From Phyto melanocephala (taxonomy: Eukaryota; Arthropoda; Insecta; Diptera; Rhinophoridae), in NCBI GenBank assembly GCA_941918925.1, contig OW799236.1, forward strand, positions 120,415,062 to 120,479,061: DNA of 64,000 nucleotides. Reading direction: 5' to 3'. This document shows, piece by piece, positions 45,973 to 57,739 of the stretch. The translations under genes were made by a program, and so were the position numbers. The notes under the pieces are model-generated. The model did no database searches, had not been told where the DNA came from, and saw only the letters and a list, made by a program, of their open reading frames with translations. Within the stretch, counting starts at the first letter, position 1, and each line of letters opens with the position of its first letter.

Positions 45973-48402
45973 TTTAAGGAAAGTTTGACCATTAATAGGA
46001 AACCTCTTCTGGCAAGGAAATAAAGTCTACATGATATCGGAGGCCATTACAATTGAAAGCATATTGAGACGAACTACAAACACATTGAAAAGAAAAGCAG
46101 CCCCTAGTCTTGATTTGTTCCATTTTCGGTTTCAACTTTGCGAGTTTAAATAAAAAAGACTCCCTATTTTCCTTTTATGTTTGCAGAAACACAAACACAT
46201 GTTGCTTTACTCTAATATCTAAGTTTATATATGTTTTGCGTATGTGGCAGAGCAAATTTTAAAATTTATTTTTGTATATCGAACGTAAGTCAAATCTGTA
46301 AGCAAATACTTTTTAAATAATATATCATAACGAAAACAGTTTGTTAAACAGAGATCAATAGCATGCAAGGATGTATTTTCCTTCATTGTTAATAATATAT
46401 TTTGCTATTCTGAATTATTTATAGCCTAAGTACATGATAACGACCTAAAAGCGAGCAGTCAACAAGACACGAAGGCAATTCGATGCGCCAATGACGTTTT
46501 GTTACATTTTAAGAAATTTTTATGAGTGTTAATGTAAGTTTTGGTTCTGATAAGACCAGGATATACATAAAATATATATTTGCTCCCTTATATCTTGTAA
46601 GTATTATTTAAGTAGTACAAAGATTGTTTTAGGGATTATCTTTATTTAAATTTTATTTAAGTTAATTGTTTTTATAATGTTTTCTTTAATCCTTTTTCTG
46701 GTTTCAACAAAAGTCATAATAACCCAACAACTTAATATGTTCTTTCCATTTACTCCAACAGCTTAAAAACTTCTTGACAACCTCAAAATTATTCTACAGC
46801 TTTAAATAAGTTAAATATTTTAATACCAAAAAATTTTTTGGTATAAAGCATGAAGGAGTGTAAAAATTAAAATTAGTATTTCATCTTCTTAAATGTGTGC
46901 AAGTGCCTTAATGTAAAACGACTATGTAACAACGTAAGAAAGCACCACCTCCTTTTAATATTGAGACAAAAATTATTTTTGCTAAAAGGTGTAGGAAAAA
47001 GTATTAAATGAGACACTTAGCAATTTGCTCTTATTTCAGCAATTACTGGGTAAGAAAATGATATAAAAATCTAGAAAAGTTTTGTTAAAATTCCTAATAA
47101 CACACATGTGTATATTAAAGCTAATCAACGGAATTATGTATTATTCTTCTCATCTTGTACTTGTTAGATGTGCTTTTTTCCTAAAGATTATTTCATTATT
47201 TACATACATATGCGCGCACACACACATATTCACATTAATATATATAATCTAAAAGAAACATGCATTGCTACTTAAAAAAGATAACTAGGAATGAAAGAAC
47301 ACAATTTGGCTCAAAGAAGGAGAAAAATATGGAATACAAAACCTTAAAAGCAAGCAAACTGTTCATGTAGGTTAAACGGATGTTAACAACACACCCACAC
47401 TTATAACACACACATGTACACAAATACAATATATGAACAAATCTTGTTCTTTACTTGTAGCGACTTAACCAAAAACATGTACGAATATCACAATTGCACC
47501 CTCTCTCAACCCACAACTGAATTCATGTGCTGTGAACTGATTACAACTGAACACACGAGAAGTACAAGTCAAATTAAATAATTGAGCGCACATTAGTGCA
47601 CTTCCGCGTAATGCTAACTTCCGTTCAGAGTTTCGTATAATATTTTCTTGGCTGATTTTCTTGTTAGAAAAATAGATTTTTTCTTTTTCGAAAACCGTTA
47701 AAAATCAGCACATACTACTTTAAGTGTTCTACATGAAACGGGTGGAATTTGTGTGTTTTATTTTACTCGTGTATTTGGTATTCTAGAAAAAAAGTTAACA
47801 AAAATTTATGTTTAAATTTCAAGCTAAATTATATAAAGAAAAAAAATTTAGGTCACTTGTAAAAAGAAAAATTCATGGTCACAATAGGGACACATATTTA
47901 AAAAAATAAATCTCTTTAAAAAGGACTTGTTATTTTTTGCAAAAATATTTATTAAAAAATCTTTTGTTGTTAAAATTGCTTGAAATTTATTCCTGACAAA
48001 ACGGCTCAGCATTTTGTTAATAAGCTTTAGCATATTTTTCAGATTTCTCTTAATATAAGCAGCTTAGAAATTATATTTGTTATGAAATAATAATATAATT
48101 TTGAATTTTAAGAGGTTTATTTATTTGTATTGAACTATAAGCCCATTTGGTCATTTAGCTGTGCCTGTAATTGTGCATATGGCTGTGTATGTTAAATTAG
48201 TACGTGTATTAGTTCATTGGACATTAATATTCATCATGAAATACTATGATAACCGCAAGACCACCTAGATATATTCTCTACAGCAATATTTTGTTATCGC
48301 AAACAAGTTATTCTTTGGTTTTTCCACTTAAACATTAGTTTCATTACAATAACGAAATGTTGACTTTACTTTTATTTCTGTTGTTTGGAAAAAAGATTTA
48401 AG
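45973..48402. other. AT-rich DNA without a recognised gene
   Basis: Short CA-rich runs near 47,215 and 47,400. No motif-bearing frames on either strand. Confidence 0.5.
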
Positions 48403-48532
48403 GTAAAACAAGTAACAGTGCTATATTCGGCCGTTCCGAATCTTATATACCCTTCACAACGTGTAGTCATGCCATAACAATTGTTTGTATAACCATTCAT
48501 CTCATATAAAATACGTACATACATATGTATAT

Positions 48533-48770
48533 AGTGGTTAGACTAAATGTGGCATCGAATCCCAGCTGATCCAAAAAAATTTTATCTTATTTTATTTTAG
48601 ATATTATTTATATTTTATTATTTTGTTTTATATTTTTTTTTTAATTTTTTTAAAAAATTTTTTGAATTTTTTTTTTTAATTTTTTTTAATTTTTTTTTTG
48701 TAATTTTTTTATTATTTTTTTTATTTTTAATATATTTTTTTTGGTAATTTTTTTTTTTGGCATGTTTTTT
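48533..48770 (+). repeat. internal module: tRNA-like head plus T-rich tract
   Basis: AGTGGTTAGACTAAATGTGG then CATCGAATCCCAGCTGATCC, an A-run and T-rich sequence. Homologous to 27,558-27,861 and in the same absolute orientation. Confidence 0.6.
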
Positions 48771-48772
48771 GC

Positions 48773-48828
48773 ATGTATGTATGTATGTATGTATGTATGT
48801 ATGTATGTATGTATGTATGTATGTATGT
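48773..48828. repeat. (ATGT)14 microsatellite
   Basis: Fourteen perfect tetranucleotide units at the border of the internal module. Confidence 0.95.
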
Positions 48829-49011
48829 TGTTGTTGTAATTGTGTAAAAAAACGAGGTGGTCGTGGTTTTTTGCTCATATCTCAGAAAGTTATGGGGCGA
48901 TTGTGCTGAATTTCAATAGCGATTCATTCCTGGATATTTCCAAGAGATTGATACCATATACAGATCTGAGGAACATATAGTTGCTTCTAAAAGTTGATTT
49001 CAACCAACACA

Positions 49012-49073
49012 CGGACAGACGGGCAGACGGACAGACGGACAGACGGTCAGATGGTCAGACGGACAGACGGACA
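49012..49073 (-). repeat. GACA/GACG (complement GTCY) tetranucleotide array
   Basis: About fifteen imperfect units. It corresponds to GTCY runs at 27,448-27,478, 52,598-52,620 and (complement) 63,928-63,956, a shared landmark of the Helentron-like family. Confidence 0.9.
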
Positions 49074-49210
49074 GGGCTTAATCGACTCCTCTATTCATAA
49101 GCTTTCAGAAAATATAAACTTTATGGGGTCGGAAATGAAAATTGTAGAAATTACAAACGGAATGACAAAGCTATATATACCCTTGTGCACCACAGGTGAA
49201 GGGTATAAAA

Positions 49211-51004
49211 ATTACTATTTAGGTTGATGCTTGGAATATCTTCTCTCTTTAGGTTTGGTATCAATAATTTAAGTACAGCACAACTTTTTTCAATCACAAT
49301 CATTTGCTATGTAGGCAACAATTCTGAAAAATTTAAATTTGTTTGATATTAAACAAACTATAGTTTCGTACTATGTAGCACAATGTATTATTTGAAAAGC
49401 AACTATGTTTCAAAATATTGGGGACAACGTTATAGGTAAAAATCAACTTACTTACGCAGAGACTGCCAACATTATTAAATTGGCATGTGAATTAGACTAC
49501 GAGCCAGCACCAAAGGGATATAAGTCGATAAGTATATGTTTCAAGCACACAAATGGGCATTAAAATTATCACAATTTAATTAAGTCCCAGTAAAGTTAGA
49601 AGCTGACATAGTTCTCAGACTGTTCAGGGTTGTAAAATCTCCATCTGATCCCACCATTTAAATTTTTTAAATTATATCGTCTTGTGTATTTACTAGGGGC
49701 AGGATAATTTTTTGCTGCAGATAACATGCTACTTTCAGTGTTTAGAATGTAATATCGAAATTTATAAACTTTAATAGGAACTGTCCGGCGAAATAGATAA
49801 GCTGTATCTAAACTGACAGAAAAAAATACAAAGGGTAAATCAGATCAGGTAAATGAGGTGCTACAATTTCATGCTCACACGCCATATGAACGCCAAATGT
49901 GCAATATATGTCTGCCAAAAACGAAATGAATATCGGTACACGGTAATAATGGCTTAATACCTTAATTAATTAGGTAAAATATTTCCCATACATTAGAAAT
50001 ATTATGTATCGAAAATATGAATAAGAATATTATATATTGCAAAGGGCAGATCTTATCAAAATATCCATTTGCCAACTTACAAAGTACAAATAGCATCTTA
50101 ATACGATAACGTAGTGAGATCAAGTTTTGCAGATTTATGTTAAGGAAAAAATAATTAAAGTAAATGTTTTTTTTAATTCTCAAAAACCTTAGTTATATAA
50201 CGCAAATATGCTAGAGCTTTTCCCATTTTTCTGACAATATATGGAGTCCGCGCTAAAAAAAAAAACTGCTCATTTATTGAGGCTATTAATGAAGCAATAG
50301 AATCAGGTAATCTGTTCTGAAGTGTAGCGTATGTTCTTCAGAGATCGAAAAAAATAGTATTTGGACGATGCTGTAAGCCGCATGAGGCAAAGCTTCTCTA
50401 CTGCTTCTTTCTAAATGGGTTTAGCAGATTTTGGAGCATATACCCCAGCGTTTTTATGATGGAATATTATGGTTTGATTTAAAGCAGTTTATGTTAGGCA
50501 ATATTCAGATAACGCTGACCTCAAACAAAACATGCATTCGACCGAAGTTCTCTGTGATAGTTTTCCTAGACTTCAGCAGCTTATAAGGACTTTTTTATGT
50601 TCCTGTTTGCGTAGCCACCAGTAAATTCGCATTTGTAGAATTTGAGAACTGTCTCCATGGATTATTGCTTTCCGTTATTAGTTTTTAAAATTTTTGGCTG
50701 ACATGTGCCAACTTTAACATCTGTGTAAAAATCAACACTTTTAAACAGAAAAACCAATCCTCGTGCTTTGAAACTAATGGAGTAATTTCACTATAAGCTA
50801 CAATGATCAATCGGTGTGTTTCAGTGAGACTTTTTTTTAATAAAAGAAGTGAAACAAATCATAACGTAAATGACGCTCTATTGACACAAAATTCAAAATT
50901 TTTTAAATACAAAAAAAGCTTTGTGGTGTGAACAACAAAAAAAAATAAAATAAAAGACAGACATGTTCTTTTCAAAATAACATATAACTTACTAGAGACT
51001 AAAA
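49211..51004. other. unassigned sequence upstream of BEL/Pao fragments
   Basis: Short plus-strand readings such as NQLTYAETANIIKLACELDY (49,443 onward) look protein-like but match no motif I can name. Part of this stretch may be decayed BEL/Pao pol sequence. Confidence 0.35.
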
Positions 51005-51240
51005 CCATATTCCAAAGATAAATCTTCATCGAGTGAAGTGAAAATATTTAAAAAAGAACCTTGAAGCCGGATATAAAGTTGTTATCTATCAGAAAAATTA
51101 ACCACCGAATCAGTGGCGTGTACGTCAAATAGAGAAAACATATATAGTGCAGGATCCAAAGGTCCGCATAGTGGATGTGCTGTCTGTTGTGTATCTTGAG
51201 GCTTTAATATATTTTACCCAAAAAGTAATCATTATAATTT
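51005..51240 (+). pseudogene. BEL/Pao retrotransposon, integrase C-terminal (DUF5641-like) fragment
   Basis: Reads AGYKVVIYQKN, a stop, PPNQWRVRQIEKTYIVQDP then KVRIVDVLSVVY. This resembles the chromodomain-like C-terminal end of BEL/Pao pol (usual pattern PPxxWxLGRI...GxDGxVRVVDV). It is decayed, with the region repeated at 52,140-52,420. Confidence 0.65.
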
Positions 51241-51975
51241 TTTTGCTGAAATAAATGCAACCGAAAGATTAATTGAGAGCATATTCCAAATAATTGGGTT
51301 ACAAAAATACATTTGTTTGAAAATATTTTATTTTAAAGGTTTTATTCCAATTTTTAATCTTGGTTTTAGAAAACAAAAATAATTTTAATTCAAAATTTCT
51401 ATACAAATATTAAAAAAAAATACACATAACAGTCGATTTTGCTACAGCTCTTTATAAAAAGTTCTGAGTTAAGGCATACAAAAATTTTCTTTAGTTGTTT
51501 GTTTGTTTGTTGCTTTTTCACTTTACTCTTTTTTAATTGCTTATTTAACGCTTTTGCATTTAAAGCGTAAACAACTGCTAATTGCAATTTATTGTACTAA
51601 TGCACTTATGGTTAAAGCATACATCAACACTTAGCCAATATATACTTGAAATATATACACACGAGAAGAGCTAGTGAGATGGTTGCTTTTTGTATTTGGA
51701 ATTGTATTGGAGGAAATTATTTTGTTTAAAGGGGTAAACAAAAAAAGTTCCTTAAAGCCATAAAGAATAAAAATAATAAGCCTTAAACATCAAATTTTTT
51801 TTTGTACTGGGGATTAATTTTCGTACTGCAAAAAATATCAAATAAATTTTTTTTTCACTTAAAAGCTTTTATTTAAACAGAACAGCACCGGGCTATTTTT
51901 TTGTGTTACTAATGAAAAGTTGGCATAGAGGTTATTAAAACTAATTTATGAAAGATTTGTGGAGTGCATAAATTT

Positions 51976-52430
51976 ATATTGATGATATTGAAGCATGTCT
52001 TAATGCGAGGCGTTTAATTTCATTGAGCGACGACCCGTTCAACTTATTCCCACAAACTAGTGGTCACTTTTTAATTAAAGCACCACTTTAACCCGATAAT
52101 TATGATTTACTATAAGGTATTGACAATAGCTAGCAAAACCTCAAGGTGCTTCATCATCAATTTGCTCTACAATGGAAAAAAGAGTACTTTAAAAAACTCC
52201 ATCGTCGAGTGAAGTTGAAATATTTACAAAAGGACTTTGAAGTAGTTAGGTTTTATGTGTCAGTATGATTTACTACCGAAAGAATGGCGTTTATGTCGAA
52301 CATAGAAAGCTTGTGTAGTGAAGATTCAAAGGTCCGCACAGTGGATGTGAGAACAACTTCTGGAATTCTAACCCGACCTATAGTGAAGCTTCTTACTTTA
52401 CCGAGTTCAGAAATCTATTATTTTATTTTT
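51976..52430 (+). pseudogene. BEL/Pao retrotransposon, integrase end
   Basis: IDDIEACLNARRLISLSDDP, FNLFPQTSGHFLIKAPL, then EYFKKLHRRVKLKYLQKDFE and SKVRTVDVRTTSGILTRPIV followed by KLLTLPSS. The GHFLIGAPL-type motif and the closing VRxVDVRTxxGIxxRPIxKL pattern are diagnostic of BEL/Pao integrase C-termini. Stops and a frame change interrupt it. A Helentron-like element begins about 25 bp downstream, so the retrotransposon was probably split by it. Confidence 0.82.
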
Positions 52431-52999
52431 TTCCCCTTTCTTTTTCCCCTTTTTGTTTTTATACCCGCCACCAAAAAAATGGTGGGGGTATATTCATTTT
52501 GTCATTCCGTTTGTAACACATCGAAATATCCATTTTAGACCCCATAAAGTATATATATTCTGAATCAGGGTTTGATTTGATGACGATCTAGCTATGTCCG
52601 TCCGTCTGTCCGTCTGTTGAAAGCACGATAGAGGTCGCACCGAAAAAGCTAGAAGGCTCAAATTTTTCCAGAATCTTTCTTATAGACAAGGTTTGTTTGG
52701 AATTGAAAATGGGCTAAATCGGAATATTAGGAAGAGAGTTATAGCTCGAAAAGCAAGAGTAGGTCGAAAAAACCGTGTCCTTCGAACATCGAATAAAATG
52801 GAATTGTGACCAAACGCATTAACGTAGACTCATGAAACTACGAATATATATTTCCTAAGTAAAGGCAATATTTTTCCCCGAAAATTATTTAAATCTATGC
52901 ATTAGGAGAGGAGTTATCGATCAAAATGTACGAAAATTTATACCGCACAGTATTTCGGTATATTTAAAAACAAAAACGTCATAAAAGCAACAAAATTGG

Positions 53000-53830
53000 A
53001 TGTACGACTCTGAAATTTTGCACACTTTGCTTTTTGGTGAGTCACTTTTTTGTAACGGAAAATCAATGTGCCGCGCCCACTTTTACGCCCACCTCCCATA
53101 TAACGTTTTACCTAAAATTCATATAATTTCTCTATTAATAAAGATTTTGGAATAACAAAGGGCTATACTGAAACACCTAAGTTGTAATCATTCGCAGAAA
53201 TAACTTAGACACGCCAACTATAACGCCCACTTTTCACGTTATCTACCGTTATTGAAATTTAAAAGCTCATAAAACCGCCAAAATTAGATGTATGATCATC
53301 AAATTTACTACGTATATCCCCCTAGGCAATGTCATTACTGTGCCGGAAAATAAAGGTGCCACGCCCACTTTTACGCCTACCTCCCATATAACGGTTTGAC
53401 AGAAATTCATATAATTTCTCTATTAAGAAAGATTTTGAAATAATAAAGGACTATATTGAAACACCTTAGTTGTACTCATTCGCAAAAACAAATTTGACAC
53501 GCCTACTATAACGCCCACTTTTTACGTTATCTACCATTAATGAAATTTAAAAGCTCATAAAACCGCCAAAATTAGAGGTATGATGATAAAATTTGCTAGG
53601 TATATCCTTCTAATCAATGTAATTGTTGTGCCAAAAAGTTAAGGTGACACTCCCACTTTAACGCCTACCTCCCATATAACAGTTTATCTTAGATTCATGT
53701 AATTTCTCTATTGACAAATTTTTTGAAAAAATAAAGGACTATATTGAAATATCTAAGTTGTATTTATTAGCAGAAACTTTATTGACACGCCTTCTTCAAC
53801 GCCCACTTTCACTAAAACACTAAATTTACG
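53000..53830 (+). repeat. 288-bp tandem repeat, about three copies
   Basis: ACGCCCACTTTTACGCC-type landmarks at about 53,073, 53,361 and 53,649 are spaced exactly 288 bp. Each unit carries ACCTCCCATATAACG, ATAATTTCTCTATT, GGACTATATTGAAA and a second CGCCCACTTT. Units differ by substitutions. The inverse copy near 63,060-63,600 has a shorter spacing (242 bp) caused by a deletion. Confidence 0.85.
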
Positions 53831-53848
53831 AAAACATTGAAGTTATTA

Positions 53849-54458
53849 AGGTTGGTTAAATTTTAAGGGCCGATGTTGATTTTAAATAAAACACAAATTA
53901 TTTAAGAAATTATTATCATTTATTTTTATAATGATAATATTTGTATGGTTCAATTATGTATTTAACAAAATATCGACCAAATGGCCCCCCATCCTTGACG
54001 CAACTCCTCTATCTGATGGTCCAAATTTTCAATGACAATGTTGAAGCTCAATTGTTAGGCATGATGATGAGTCGAGGTTGACTACTCTTTTGCCACACTA
54101 TCGGAAACAACAGCAATAGTTCCCATTCAACGAACTAAGAAGGCATTCACAGATTTTCTAACACTTTATACAGACCTGTTTTGCAGAAATTTAAATATTT
54201 TTTACAATTCTCCTGATTGTGGACGAATTTGAACGATTATGTTGATCAAAAGAATTACGAAGTGCACAAAATGCATTTTGATTTGAACGCCCATTTTTAT
54301 AAAAAACCTGAATAACTTTAAAGCGTTGCTCATTTGCATATCTTTCCACGGATCAAATTGAGTAAGTTTGAGATTGAGAAATGTCAAATGAAATGCAGAA
54401 ATTTAAAGACTAGGTGTAGTTCACCTTCAACATGGGCCCTTAAAATTTAACCACCCTC
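53849..54458 (-). mobile_element. mariner-like MITE nested in Helentron-like element
   Basis: 610 bp flanked by TA, with ends AGGTTGGTTAAATTTTAAGG and CCTTAAAATTTAACCACCCT. On the minus strand it encodes the transposase helix-turn-helix (ERYANEQRFKVIQVFYKNGR) from about 54,350, then decays. No DDE domain, so it is mobilised in trans if at all. Confidence 0.82.
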
Positions 54459-54605
54459 TACAAAGAAAGTGATACATATTTTATTATGAAGAGATTATTC
54501 CATAGCGATTAACAAAATAATAAATATTGTGCCTTAAATATACACAAAATTGGTGGTGGGTATAAAAGATTCGGCACAGCCGAATATAGTGCTCTTACTT
54601 GTTTT

Positions 54606-57458
54606 ATTCCTATTTAGCAATATGTCAGGTGCTTTACGTTGACTAGAACTTTACACAAAAACAATTGAAGGTCAGGAATCTGTAGCTGCTAAAAGAGAAA
54701 TGAGTGAGGGTTAGCGTGAACGCTCACTGTGAAAATTTCCCAAATTTTTAAAAACTGCGGTGGAGGAGCAGTCGAGTATCATCAAGCGGATCCAATACTG
54801 TTTAATTTAGTTGGCCAACTTGCACATTAGGTACTAATGTCGCTGGCGTAAGCGGGTTCTTCCAAAAATCGTAAAAACAAAAAACGGACCACAAATAAAA
54901 TGGAAAAATGCTCTCACCAATGTTGCCAACAAGTTCATCAGCAACCCTAACAACACCAGCAAACTCTTTATAATTGCTAGCAGCAACACGGCTCAACCAT
55001 GTCTACGACGACCTTCGCAATCAACGTGATAAGTGGGCGTATCGCATAAATTTTTAGGTATATTTTTGTATCTTCGTTTTGGTTTTTACCATTTTTAATT
55101 GATTTTGAATTAATTTTTAAATCTTAAAGTTCAATAACGAATTGTACTTCGAAAATAATATTAATTTCTTTTCCTTGATTCTTTTTTTTTAACACGCGTG
55201 ATCATTAGCCGTTTTTGTTTCATTAATGCAAGGGGCGTGATGTTTGTTAACGAAAAAATCTTTGTTGTTATTATTAATCATTATTTTTTTTACTATTGTA
55301 AACTCCAAATAGTTTGGTATGTACAAAACCCCGTTAAACAAAAAATAATCATAATAAAAACAAATTTCGTATTTAAAAACCTAAGCCCCCGTTTTTTTTT
55401 TTATATATATTTTCTAAAAATATTTAAACGTATTTGGTTATAGCAAATATATAAAAATTTTAAATTTTTTATAGTTAATATTTTAGTATGAGTATATTTT
55501 TAAAAGGGTATCACTCTGTGAGTTAAAAATACACTCTTGTGGACAGCCAGAAAGATTTATAATCCTAAAATAATTCAAGAACCGTTTAGCCAACAACATT
55601 GAGCTTTTAAGCAAATTAAAGTCCCAACTTCGTTGAAAGAGCTACTAGTTATAAATATTGTTACAGAGCTCAGCTCAATACCAACAAACGTATTACTACT
55701 ACATAAGTATTTATAACATACAGCTAAGATTTATAAACTATAAGAGACACACATATACATACAACTAAGTGTACATACACACACTGAGTAAAACCATTAT
55801 AAATGCAATTTACCTCTATGATTATACAGATGTGTGTGTTTGTCTAAGAGAGTTGTTGTGTGTCTGAAGTGGCATGTTTAACTGGTTACCTTACCACATA
55901 CACAAACAGACACACACATGCTCACAAGCAAATATCTACAGATGATTGTTGAAAACTGTTTAATGTTTCCTCAGCTAAATTTGTAGCTGTTGCTATAGCT
56001 GTTGAGCTTCTCAAAATGTTTATATATGAGTGGGTATTTGTTAATGATTGTGGTATTGAGGTAAAGCTCCAAATAAATAAAGTATATCAACGTTTTAAAC
56101 CACGAGTATCTGCAGATATCTGGATACATACTCGTATATATAAATACAAGAGATTTTAATGATGATTACGATGATGATGTTGATATCGATGGTGGTGATA
56201 CTAGTGTTGCAAATGTAGACACGCCACAATTAAGCCAATACTTGTATATACTGAATACATATGTATGTATGTATGTATTAAGTGCAAAATCCATTTTAAC
56301 TTGTATACGTACTTGTGCACTTGTAACAGTAATTTAATTTTATGTATTAAATGTACGAGATTTATATTCCCTTGGCTGGTGAATATCAAATTGGAATATT
56401 ATGAAGACCGCTATAAATCGATAACGTCAATAAAAAAATTTAACCGTCTATTTATTTTTAAATTGTGGCAATTTGCTTAAAATAAGGTTGGAAATTTTGT
56501 AATAAAAAAAGGTGTAAAATATTGAAAAAAATATTGCATATTGAGATACTAAAACACTTGCTATAAAAATCGTTTATATATGTATAAGTTTTATACATGT
56601 TTATGATCCTTCTTTATTTTAAGAACATTTTCAGTAAACTTTTGAAATGCAAAAAGCTTTTGAATAATTTTCTATTTACGTTATATTTAAATTTCAATTC
56701 TGGATTGAGTTCATTTAAATTTTTTTAAAAAATTTTTTTTTTCTTATAAAGAAATTTAATGCTGATAACAACAAAAACGTTTATATTTTTGACGACATCA
56801 GCAGAGTGTATGATTTATTACCAGCAATCTTTGATTGGTGGTTTATTGAAAATATAACTTTCTTTACTCGCTGGTTTTAAGCTGATTTTATTCGATTTTT
56901 TATATTTTCTTACCACAACATGTTAGAATGAAATATGAATAAGTAGTTAGGTTTCCTGTTTGCTAAGCATAACTTGATATTAATCATATCTGTTCATAGC
57001 TCCATCATTTTCTTTGTACCTTTAAACATCTTCTGATTTCTACTCATTTTTTAGTCAATACTGTATGCAATATTATACCCATATTCAGGTTGTATTTTGT
57101 CTTCTGCAGCATTTTATTCTGACGAAATAATAAGATCATCAACCGATCCTTCTAATGACTCTTTTTTAAGATTTATTTGTGAAATTACAATTTTTACTCT
57201 GTATGCTTAAGCATAGATTACATTATTAAATACACCCTACTGCGTGAAAAATAGAGGGTAATTTTGTATAAGTTATTCTGTTTAAGATTTCTGTTTCTAT
57301 TTCAACCAAGGAAGTAATAGATTCTTTCATAAAATGCTCCGAATACCAGGCTGTAAATTAAATTATGAATAAATCAGGCCAAAACCTTCCGACATGTAAA
57401 ATTTGACAGGGTATTTTAAATTCTAATTAATTTCGACACCATGATCTAGACGGACAGT
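54606..57458. other. mostly unassigned; 54,620-55,060 has gag-like readings
   Basis: From 54,621 the plus strand reads, with stops, LELYTKTIEGQESVAAKREM and TAVEEQSSIIKRIQYCLI. These charged readings could be retroelement gag but match no named motif. The rest is AT-rich with CA/GT runs near 55,740-55,920 and GAT-rich sequence near 56,160-56,200. Confidence 0.35.
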
Positions 57459-57731
57459 TCAATGACAAACTGTGGTGTTAGATCTGCTGACAAAAGTTCT
57501 CAAGGCGTAGTCAGCTGATAAATAGTGCTCTTGTGTGTGACCCTCTGCATAGGGACAAGTATAGTAGCGAGTGGGCAAACGAGGTAGATAGGAGAGAAAT
57601 GGCTCTAGATATCTACATATAATATCTAATCGAACTCCTGTTATTGGTGATCTTTTGATGTCAGTCGTATAATACAACAAACGACCCGAGGTCAAAAGGA
57701 CAACTGGAGGTGTATCTGTCCTGGATGCCAA
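57459..57731 (-). other. unassigned open frame of 90 codons
   Basis: The frame is less AT-biased than most here (RTDTPPVVLLTSGRLLYYTT, then CPYAEGHTQEHYLSADYALR). It contains Cys/His residues and lies in a local rise of GC content (57,400-57,800). I recognise no family. No splice sites or start context support a host gene, so a transposon relic is as likely. Confidence 0.25.
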
Positions 57732-57739
57732 AAGACACT

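Larger units (their letters stand above)
48403..49210 (-). mobile_element. Helentron-like element, short form
   Basis: Left: ACAAGTAACAGTGCTATATT, the hairpin CGGCCGTTCCG and TATATACCCTTCAC. Right: a GACA/GACG run (49,012-49,073), ATGGGGTCGGAAATG and AGGTGAAGGGTATAAAAA. This is the inverse of the copy at 27,314-28,050, except that the internal module at 48,533-48,770 keeps plus orientation. An (ATGT) microsatellite expands one border. The open frame 48,618-48,878 is a translation of low-complexity sequence. Confidence 0.65.
52456..54605 (+). mobile_element. Helentron-like (DINE-1-like) element, long form with nested MITE
   Basis: The 5' end TTTTTATACCCGCCACCAAA has a near-complement GGTGGGGGTATA, then GTCATTCCGTTTGTAACA and a GTCY run (52,598-52,620). 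A 288-bp tandem array follows (53,000-53,830), then a mariner MITE (53,849-54,458). The 3' end has the hairpin CGGCACAGCCG and ATAGTGCTCTTACTTGTTTT. Termini agree with the short-form copies but the interior differs. The copy at 62,257 is its inverse, including the MITE position. No protein is encoded. Confidence 0.7.

Noticed and set aside
48618..48878. Lys/Thr-rich 86-codon minus-strand frame
   Set aside because: It is a translation of the (ATGT) microsatellite and T-rich tract.
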